Below are positions 51,444 to 56,586 of a stretch of DNA of 56,586 bases, one piece after another (position 1 is the first letter of the stretch; each line of letters begins with the position of its first letter). This DNA comes from Pirellulales bacterium. GTDB lineage: Bacteria > Planctomycetota > Planctomycetia > Pirellulales > JADZDJ01. The notes beneath the pieces were generated by a model that worked only from the letters and a program-made list of their open reading frames with translations, was not told the DNA's origin and searched no databases. The DNA is taken from the NCBI GenBank assembly GCA_035499655.1, contig DATJYL010000141.1, positions 1 to 56,586 of the forward strand, in the 5' to 3' direction. The position numbers and the translations under genes were made by a program.

Positions 51444-52941
51444 CTCGTGCCGGCATCCACCGCATCACCGGCTGTCGTGCCGCGCGCACTTCGTCGGGTC
51501 GGCTAATGGGCGTCGTGTGCGGCGCTGCGTGCAACAACTCCGGCGATTCTTCCGTAATGCGAAACAAAGTCTCGGCAAAAGCGTCCAGCGTCTCCTTGCT
51601 TTCCGTTTCCGTCGGCTCAATCATCATCGCTTCCTTCACCGTCAGCGGAAAGTAAACCGTCGGGGCATGAAAGCCATAATCCAACAGCCGCTTGGCCACG
51701 TCCATGGCCGAAACGCCTCGATCCGCTTTTAGCTTGCTCGCCGTCGCCACAAACTCGTGCAGGCACCGGTCCCCCTGCGGCACGGGGAAAATGTGCTTCA
51801 CCCGGCTCAGCAAATAATTGGCGTTGAGCACTGCATTTTCCGAAACCGCCCGCAAACCTTGCGGACCATACGTGCGAATGTAGCAGTATGCCCGCACAAA
51901 CACGCCCACCTGCCCGAAAAAGCTGCGCACCCGACCGATCGATTTCGGCCGCTGCTTGACCAGCCGATAAACAAAATTTCCCTCTCCCTTGATGGGAGAG
52001 GGTTGGGATAAGGGTGAAGGCGCTCTTTCCACCACCGGCAGCGGCAAATACGGCTCCAAAAATTTCCGCACGGCGATGGGTCCGGCGCCCGGGCCGCCGC
52101 CGCCGTGTGGCCCGCTGAAAGTTTTGTGCGGATTGAAGTGCATCATGTCCGCCCCAAAATCGCCCGGCCGCGCAATTCCCAAAATCGCGTTCATGTTCGC
52201 GCCGTCTAAATAAATCAGCCCCCCTTGTTCGTGCACTAAATTCGCGATCTCGCGCACCTGCCGTTCGAACAATCCCAGCGTGTTCGGATTGGTGATCATG
52301 AACACGGCCGTGTCGCTTCCCAAATGCGATTTCAATTCGCCCATCTCCACCGAGCCGTCCGCTGCGCTGCGGATCGTCACCGCCTCAAAGCCCGCCATGG
52401 CTGCGCTCGCCGGATTGGTGCCGTGCGCGCTGTCCGGCGCCAACACTTTCGTCCGCTTCTCGCCTCGGTCGCGGAAATAGGCCGCCGCCACCATCAGCGC
52501 CGTAAGCTCACCATGCGCCCCGGCGGCCGGCTGTAGCGAAACCGCATCTAATCCCGCTATTTCCGCCAAAATGGTTTGCATCTCGAACAGCAACTGCAAC
52601 ATCCCTTGCAGCGTTTCCTCCGGCTGGTACGGATGTAAATCGGCAATCCCCGCCATCGCCGCCACGCGCTCATTCCGCTTGGGGTTGTACTTCATCGTGC
52701 ACGAACCCAACGGATAAAAATGCGTGTCGATCGACATGTTCAGCGTCGAAAGATTGGCGTAATGCCGCACAATCTCCGGCTCAGCCAATTCCGGAAGCGG
52801 CGGCCGCGACGATGCAATCGCCTCGGCCGGCAACAGCTCTTCCACCGGCGTCGCCGGCACGTCGGCGCACGGTATCTGCGCACTCCGCCTCCCAGGACGC
52901 GAAAGTTCGAACAGTAATTGTGTGGCCCGGGTATTACGCAT
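51439..52941 (-). CDS. gcvPB: Glycine dehydrogenase (decarboxylating) subunit 2
   Basis: 500 aa. Beta subunit of the two-part P-protein, which decarboxylates glycine and passes aminomethyl to GcvH. PLP lysine K273 in NPHKTFSGPHGGG; other family blocks are YPLGSCTMKYNPK, LQPAAGAHGELTAL and RAYCYIRTYGPQGLRA. Two oddities: an in-frame palindromic repeat adds about 16 residues (307-322, APSPLSQPSPIKGEG) in a loop between the two main domains, and the stop codon falls in a TGACCAAT repeat. No Shine-Dalgarno site is visible, because the bases before the ATG belong to another repeat. Confidence 0.97.
   Translation of the reverse strand: MRNTRATQLLFELSRPGRRSAQIPCADVPATPVEELLPAEAIASSRPPLPELAEPEIVRHYANLSTLNMSIDTHFYPLGSCTMKYNPKRNERVAAMAGIADLHPYQPEETLQGMLQLLFEMQTILAEIAGLDAVSLQPAAGAHGELTALMVAAAYFRDRGEKRTKVLAPDSAHGTNPASAAMAGFEAVTIRSAADGSVEMGELKSHLGSDTAVFMITNPNTLGLFERQVREIANLVHEQGGLIYLDGANMNAILGIARPGDFGADMMHFNPHKTFSGPHGGGGPGAGPIAVRKFLEPYLPLPVVERAPSPLSQPSPIKGEGNFVYRLVKQRPKSIGRVRSFFGQVGVFVRAYCYIRTYGPQGLRAVSENAVLNANYLLSRVKHIFPVPQGDRCLHEFVATASKLKADRGVSAMDVAKRLLDYGFHAPTVYFPLTVKEAMMIEPTETESKETLDAFAETLFRITEESPELLHAAPHTTPISRPDEVRAARQPVMRWMPARE
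51980..52020 (-). repeat. CCCTCTCCC/GGGAGAGGG palindrome inside gcvPB
   Basis: CCCTCTCCC-TTGAT-GGGAGAGGG followed by TTGGGATAAGGGTGAAGG. Same family as 50873-50906; its 5' half in the sense strand is read in a different frame than in the lplA-like gene, and both frames lack stops. Confidence 0.88.
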
Positions 52942-52949
52942 AATTAAAC

Positions 52950-53042
52950 GCAGAAAGCGGAAGGCAAAAGGCAGAAGCTAAACTGCCGGCGCTCTTTCCA
53001 CATTCTGCTTTCTGCCTTCTGCTTTCTGCCTTCTGCCTTCCT
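52950..53042. repeat. GGCAGAA foldback repeat at the gcvPA-gcvPB junction
   Basis: Left arm CGCAGAAAGCGGAAGGCAAA...GCAGAAG (52950-52976) and right arm built of CTGCTTTCTGCCTT units (about 53003-53042), inverse of each other. The right arm is coding (C-terminus of gcvPA); the left arm abuts the gcvPA stop at 52978 and the gcvPB start at 52941. Confidence 0.88.
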
Positions 53043-54375
53043 TAAAAACCACCGCCAGCCCCTCAATTTCTTCTCGTGTCCGCTTCTCCGTGACGCACAC
53101 CAGCACGCTATCCGCCAACTCCGGATACCACTGCCCCAGCGGCACGCCGGCAAAATAACCGCAATCCAGTGCCTCAGACAGCAACTCGTCCACACCACCC
53201 GCCGTATCGCGCAGCACAAACTCTTTGAACATGGGCCGCTCAAATTTTTTCGTCAACCGCTTTCCACTCGTGAGTTTTTCCAGTGCGTAGTGGGCTTTGC
53301 GAACGCACGCCGTGGCGATTTCCCGCATTCCCTGCGGTCCCATCGCCGCCAAGTACACGCTGGCCCGCAGCGCAAACAGCCCTTGATTCGTGCAAATGTT
53401 GCTCGTGGCTTTTTCACGGCGAATGTGCTGTTCCCGAGTTTGCAGCGTCAGCACCCAGCAGCGCTTGCCTCGCCGATCGACCGTTTGCCCGGCAATCCGC
53501 CCCGGCATCCGCCGCACAAACTGCTCCCGGCACGCCATGATGCCCAAGTAAGGACCGCCGTACTGCATGGGCGTCCCCAGCGATTGCCCTTCGGACACCA
53601 CAATATCCGCCCCATAATCCCCCGGCCGCTTGAGCAGGCCCAGGCTGATCGGATCGACCGAAACCGCCGCCAGCGCTCCGCGCTCATGCGCCGCTTTCAC
53701 CAGCGATTGCACATTTTCCAAACAACCAAAAAAATTCGGATGTTGCACAAACACGCAAGCGGTGTCGTCGGTCAGTGCGGCGGCCAATTCATGCGAATTG
53801 ACCGTCCCCTCCGGCGTGCCCACCGTGACCAATTCCGTTTCCAAATTCGCCAAATACGTTTGCAAAATCTGCCGGTATTCCGGATGCACACTCGCCGGCA
53901 CCACCACGCGTCCTTGCCGGCCGGTGGCGTGAATGCACATCAGCACCGCTTCCGTCGCCGCGCTCCCGCCGTCGTACAGACTGGCGTTGGCCACGTCCAT
54001 GCCCGTCAGTTGCGTGATCAGCGTTTGATACTCGAAAAACGCTTGCAAATTCCCCTGGCTGGCCTCCGCCTGATACGGCGTGTACGAAGTGTAAAACTCG
54101 CCGCGCCCCGCCACGTAATCGACCACCGCCGGAACAAAATGATCGTAGCTCCCGCCTCCCAGGAAGCACACTTTTTGCCCGCAGGCCACATTCCGCGCCG
54201 CCAACTGACCCAAGTGCGCCGTCAGCTCCAACTCCGACAGCGCCGGCGGAATATTCAATTCCCGATTCAACCGCAGCTCGGCCGGAATTTGTGCGAATAG
54301 TTCGTCGATCGATTTTACGCCGATCGCTTCCAGCATCGCTTGCTGATCCGCCGGCGTATTAAGAATGTAAGACAT
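52978..54375 (-). CDS. gcvPA: Glycine dehydrogenase (decarboxylating) subunit 1
   Basis: 465 aa from ATG 54375 (MSYILNTPADQQAMLEAIGV); the frame upstream is open only by chance. Alpha subunit of the P-protein. Family blocks: FLGGGSYDHFVPAVVDYVAG, FYTSYTPYQAEASQGNLQAF, YDGGSAATEAVLM, PNFFGCLENV and ATSNICTNQGLFALRA. The last 19 or so residues (KEGRRQKAEGRKQNVERAPAV) derive from a GGCAGAA-type repeat and extend the protein past its normal end. It lies between gcvH and gcvPB in the operon. Confidence 0.97.
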   Translation of the reverse strand: MSYILNTPADQQAMLEAIGVKSIDELFAQIPAELRLNRELNIPPALSELELTAHLGQLAARNVACGQKVCFLGGGSYDHFVPAVVDYVAGRGEFYTSYTPYQAEASQGNLQAFFEYQTLITQLTGMDVANASLYDGGSAATEAVLMCIHATGRQGRVVVPASVHPEYRQILQTYLANLETELVTVGTPEGTVNSHELAAALTDDTACVFVQHPNFFGCLENVQSLVKAAHERGALAAVSVDPISLGLLKRPGDYGADIVVSEGQSLGTPMQYGGPYLGIMACREQFVRRMPGRIAGQTVDRRGKRCWVLTLQTREQHIRREKATSNICTNQGLFALRASVYLAAMGPQGMREIATACVRKAHYALEKLTSGKRLTKKFERPMFKEFVLRDTAGGVDELLSEALDCGYFAGVPLGQWYPELADSVLVCVTEKRTREEIEGLAVVFKEGRRQKAEGRKQNVERAPAV

Positions 54376-54429
54376 GCTGACCAATAAATTGAAACGGGGG
54401 CAATTGCAAGATTTTACGGGCGCCGACTG

Positions 54430-54504
54430 AATGACCAATGTCCAAGCGCCAATGACCAACGCTTTGGCGCCTTATTGGTCATTGGGATTTGGTCATTGGT
54501 CATT
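54430..54504. repeat. TGACCAAT foldback repeat between gcvH and gcvPA
   Basis: Arms AATGACCAATGTCC...CAATGACCAA (54430-54459) and TTGGTCATTGGGATTTGG...TCATT (54475-54504) pair with few mismatches; the middle (GGCGC) forms the tip. It starts right after the gcvH stop. Confidence 0.9.
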
Positions 54505-54505
54505 T

Positions 54506-54904
54506 CTAATGTTGTTCCTCGGCGCACATCTTTTGATACGCTTGGTAATCCAGCAGGTTCTTCAGGGCGGTTTCGTCCGTCAATTTAATTTTAACCAGCC
54601 AGCCCGCGCCGTATGGGTCGTTATTCAGCGTTTCCAGCTTGTTGGGCAGGGAGGTGTTGACTTCCACAATTTCGCCATCCACCGGGCTGTATAAATCGCT
54701 CACTGCCTTGACCGATTCAATTTCGCCGAACGATTCGCCCGCCTTCACCTTGCGGCCAAGGGCCGGCAATTGCATGAACACCAAATCGGTCAGCGCCTCG
54801 ACCGCGAACGCCGAAACGCCCACCGTGGCAATTTTCCCGCCCGGCCCAGCTTCAACCGCGGCCCACTCATGCGTTTTGGCGTACAACAGTTCTTGCGGTT
54901 TCAC
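54506..54904 (-). CDS. gcvH: Glycine cleavage system H protein
   Basis: 132 aa. Small lipoyl carrier that shuttles aminomethyl between the P- and T-proteins. The lipoylated lysine is K66 in EIESVKAVSDLYSPV; N-terminal YAKTHEWAAVE and C-terminal WLVKIKLTD are typical. Between gcvT and gcvPA on the same strand. Confidence 0.97.
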   Translation of the reverse strand: MKPQELLYAKTHEWAAVEAGPGGKIATVGVSAFAVEALTDLVFMQLPALGRKVKAGESFGEIESVKAVSDLYSPVDGEIVEVNTSLPNKLETLNNDPYGAGWLVKIKLTDETALKNLLDYQAYQKMCAEEQH

Positions 54905-54981
54905 GTCATGCTCCCCATTTATTTTTTGATTTGGAATTGTAGATGGAAAAATTCAACCAGCGATGGCTGATCATTGGAACT

Positions 54982-55102
54982 CAGATGAACGCGGATAAAA
55001 CAGATGAACACAGATTGGCCTAGCCTGGGTAACAGTTTGCCACACCCATGAAATAATTTGATAATTATCTGTGTTTATCCTTTTCATCCGTGTTCATCTG
55101 TG
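54982..55102. repeat. GATGAACACGGATAA foldback repeat between gcvT and gcvH
   Basis: Arm one CAGATGAACGCGGATAAAAC...CACAGAT (54982-55015), arm two ATCTGTGTTTATCC...TCATCTGTG (55067-55102): about 34 paired bases with a 51-base loop. It fills most of the 241-base gcvT-gcvH gap. Confidence 0.9.
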
Positions 55103-55145
55103 CCTCTTTGACGATATTCTTGCTTTACGCGCTGTCGTTCAAATC

Positions 55146-56306
55146 CTAACGTCGCTTGTAAAACGGCAACTTCACCACCCGGGCCGGTTCGCGGCTGCCG
55201 CGGATGTCGACAAATAACTCGGTTCCCGGCTGCGCGAATTGCGGCGGCACATAACCCATCGCAATCGGCTTTTGCAGCGTGGGCGAAAACGTCCCGCTGC
55301 TGATTTCACCAATCGGCTGCCCGCTGTCTGACTTCCCAAAAATCGCATAATGCTCCCGCGCCGCCCGCTTCCCGGCCAACTCTAATCCAACCCGCACTCG
55401 CTTCGGTCCCTCGCGCTTCACGGCCGCCAACACCTCACAGCCCGGAAACTTTCGGCCCTCCAAATTCACCGCAAACCCCAGCCCAGCTTCTAGTGGATTG
55501 GTTTGCTCGTTCAATTCGTGCCCGTACAGCGGCATCGCCGCTTCCAGCCGCAGCGTATCGCGCGCGCCCAAACCAGCAGCCATCCCGCCCAGTTTGCTGG
55601 CTCGTGTGGTCAACACTTCCCAAATCTGCGGGGCAATTTCCTCATCGCAGATAATTTCGAAGCCATCCTCGCCAGTATAACCGGTGCGGCTAAACATGAC
55701 GCCGTCGCCGTCGAACAATCCCATCCAGCAGGTGTAATAACCCATCGATTTGAAATCTTGAACCGGAGCCGGTTTGATGGCCGTTTCGACAACTGGCTCC
55801 AACAACTCCACCGCTTTGGGGCCTTGCACGGCAATCATTGCGGACTGAAGCGTATCGTCGCTAACCGTCAAGGTATTGGAATGGCCAAGTTCGCTTTGCC
55901 AAATCGTTTGCTGGTTGCCGAGCCATTGAACAATCTTTTCGCGGTTACTGGCATTCACGACCATGCCGAAATTTTCTCCGCCATCGTATCCGCGATAAAT
56001 CAGCACATCGTCCAGAATGCCGCCGTCTTCATTTGTGACCAGCGAGTAGCGAACTTGGCCGGCGCGCATATCGCTCACACGCCGCGTTACAACCGAATCC
56101 AAGAAGTCCGCAGCATGGGAACCAAAAAATCGCAGCCGCCCCATGTGCGAGACATCAAACAACCCCGCCGCTGTGCGCGTCGCCGTATGCTCGGCCACGA
56201 TCGACGTGTATTGCACCGGCATCGACCAGCCGGCAAAATCGACCATCCGCCCGCCATGCGCGGCATGCCAATCGTGGAGCGGCGTTGTCAAAAGAGTAAC
56301 AGTCAC
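55146..56306 (-). CDS. gcvT: Glycine cleavage system T protein (aminomethyltransferase)
   Basis: 386 aa from GTG 56306. Transfers the aminomethyl carbon from GcvH to tetrahydrofolate, releasing ammonia. This start gives the usual N-terminus (LLTTPLHDWHAAHGGRMVDF); the open frame to 56447 adds an unrelated leader. Motifs: AGWSMPVQYTSI, LFDVSHMGRLRFFG, FSRTGYTGEDGFEI, GLGARDTLRLEAAMPLYGHE and the C-terminal GYVPPQFAQPGTEL. First gene of the gcv operon seen here. The GTG overlaps the stop of an upstream open frame as GTGA. No glycine riboswitch was recognised upstream. Confidence 0.96.
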   Translation of the reverse strand: MTVTLLTTPLHDWHAAHGGRMVDFAGWSMPVQYTSIVAEHTATRTAAGLFDVSHMGRLRFFGSHAADFLDSVVTRRVSDMRAGQVRYSLVTNEDGGILDDVLIYRGYDGGENFGMVVNASNREKIVQWLGNQQTIWQSELGHSNTLTVSDDTLQSAMIAVQGPKAVELLEPVVETAIKPAPVQDFKSMGYYTCWMGLFDGDGVMFSRTGYTGEDGFEIICDEEIAPQIWEVLTTRASKLGGMAAGLGARDTLRLEAAMPLYGHELNEQTNPLEAGLGFAVNLEGRKFPGCEVLAAVKREGPKRVRVGLELAGKRAAREHYAIFGKSDSGQPIGEISSGTFSPTLQKPIAMGYVPPQFAQPGTELFVDIRGSREPARVVKLPFYKRR

Positions 56307-56586
56307 AGTGATCCGTCGCCGTGAAACCGCCGGGCCCCGCGCCCACATGATCGGACAGGCCGTTGCCAGCCGCGCGTTCCCAACGATATCAGCGTTAATA
56401 CGCCGCAGTTCAAGATGCCAAGGATGAAATCGTACCAGTCGATCCAACTGCGGTATTGTAACTGCGCGCGCGACAACTTCCAGGGGCCGCGCACGGTGCC
56501 TTGTTCCCGCAGTAAATGTAATGCCAGATATGCCTGGACGGGTAGTGGGCCAATTTGAACATAGCCCGACTGTGTCAGTCGGGAAA
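56303..56586 (-). CDS. Possible C-terminal end of an unidentified gene upstream of gcvT (partial)
   Basis: An open frame from the window's right edge to TGA 56305-56303, about 94 residues. It contains AYLALHLLREQGTVRGPWKL and YRSWIDWYDFILGILNCGVL, which looks protein-like (amphipathic then hydrophobic). A GTGA overlap with gcvT would fit translational coupling. Against it, its first residues derive from a foldback repeat and the last 30 look unstructured. Low confidence; a chance open frame is equally possible. Confidence 0.3.
   Translation of the reverse strand, partial: SRLTQSGYVQIGPLPVQAYLALHLLREQGTVRGPWKLSRAQLQYRSWIDWYDFILGILNCGVLTLISLGTRGWQRPVRSCGRGARRFHGDGSL
56541..56586. repeat. Truncated copy of the 80-bp foldback element
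   Basis: 46 bases identical to 43799-43844, same orientation, running off the window edge. Includes the left terminal repeat and the CCCGACTG/CAGTCGGG hairpin. Confidence 0.9.

Noticed and set aside
56307-56540. Glycine riboswitch upstream of gcvT
   Set aside because: No recognisable glycine aptamer core or tandem arrangement and no terminator before gcvT; a covariance search would be decisive.
1-56586. tRNA, rRNA, tmRNA, RNase P or SRP RNA genes
   Set aside because: I looked for T-loop sequences (GGTTCGAATCC-like) and conserved cores of the stable RNAs and found none; a dedicated RNA search could still find a divergent one.

Overview
The window looks like a chromosomal segment of a planctomycete, most likely a Pirellulales-type member of the Planctomycetota. 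The signs are four large exported proteins carrying the N-terminal motif x(I/L)ExLExRxxLS (LEPR-XLL-like), a planctomycete-type ECF sigma factor next to a Ser/Thr kinase with a TPR tail, three separate sigma modules, and a rhamnogalacturonan-lyase-like enzyme. The taxon is inferred from protein style; no rRNA or tRNA gene was recognised and I found no CRISPR array.

Layout. 1-239 is the end of a lipase-maturation-factor-like protein. 571-18306 is a surface and secretion region: a 1588-aa cyclophilin/Ig/RTX protein, a LEPR protein - sigma factor - kinase cluster on the minus strand, a LEPR protein with a duplicated domain, a sedolisin (S53) protease, two signal-peptide proteins sharing a leader sequence, a decayed copy of the sedolisin 3' end, and a PL4-like lyase. 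18481-21932 holds miaE, a second sigma factor overlapping a two-helix membrane protein, and a polytopic membrane protein. 22086-38864 is mostly housekeeping: gltX, glnS, a pfkB-type sugar kinase, thpR, recA and alaS, mixed with small accessory genes (Y1 transposase, HEAT, VOC, two DinB-like proteins, a BrnT-type toxin-antitoxin pair, MOSC, a GxxExxY nuclease-like gene). 38892-50472 holds tpx, STAS, BON, serA and serC, two SDRs, a TPR lipoprotein, a sigma/anti-sigma pair and an FHA protein. 50473-56306 is the glycine cleavage operon gcvT-gcvH-gcvPA-gcvPB with a lipoate-protein ligase relative at its 3' end. Together these genes make, decarboxylate and lipoylate the glycine cleavage complex. serA and serC, a few kb away, make serine, the main glycine precursor.

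The most striking content is repeat DNA. At least eight families of short inverted or palindromic repeats lie between genes and sometimes inside them. (i) A 93-nt three-palindrome module occurs as direct copies on both sides of an intact Y1 (REP-associated type) transposase. (ii) A predicted PD-(D/E)XK nuclease gene (GxxExxY family) is bracketed by 29-nt inverted repeats, and a gene-free relative lies 600 bp away. (iii) An 80-bp foldback element has a 46-nt perfect copy at the right window edge. (iv) Every junction of the glycine cleavage operon carries a foldback repeat, from three different families. (v) A CCCTCTCCC/GGGAGAGGG palindrome is inserted in frame in glnS, lplA and gcvPB, and a GGCAGAA-type repeat has been read through into the C-terminus of gcvPA. 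In three or four genes the stop codon itself lies in a repeat. This pattern, repeats colonising junctions and tolerated loops of essential genes, is the main candidate for something under-described here.
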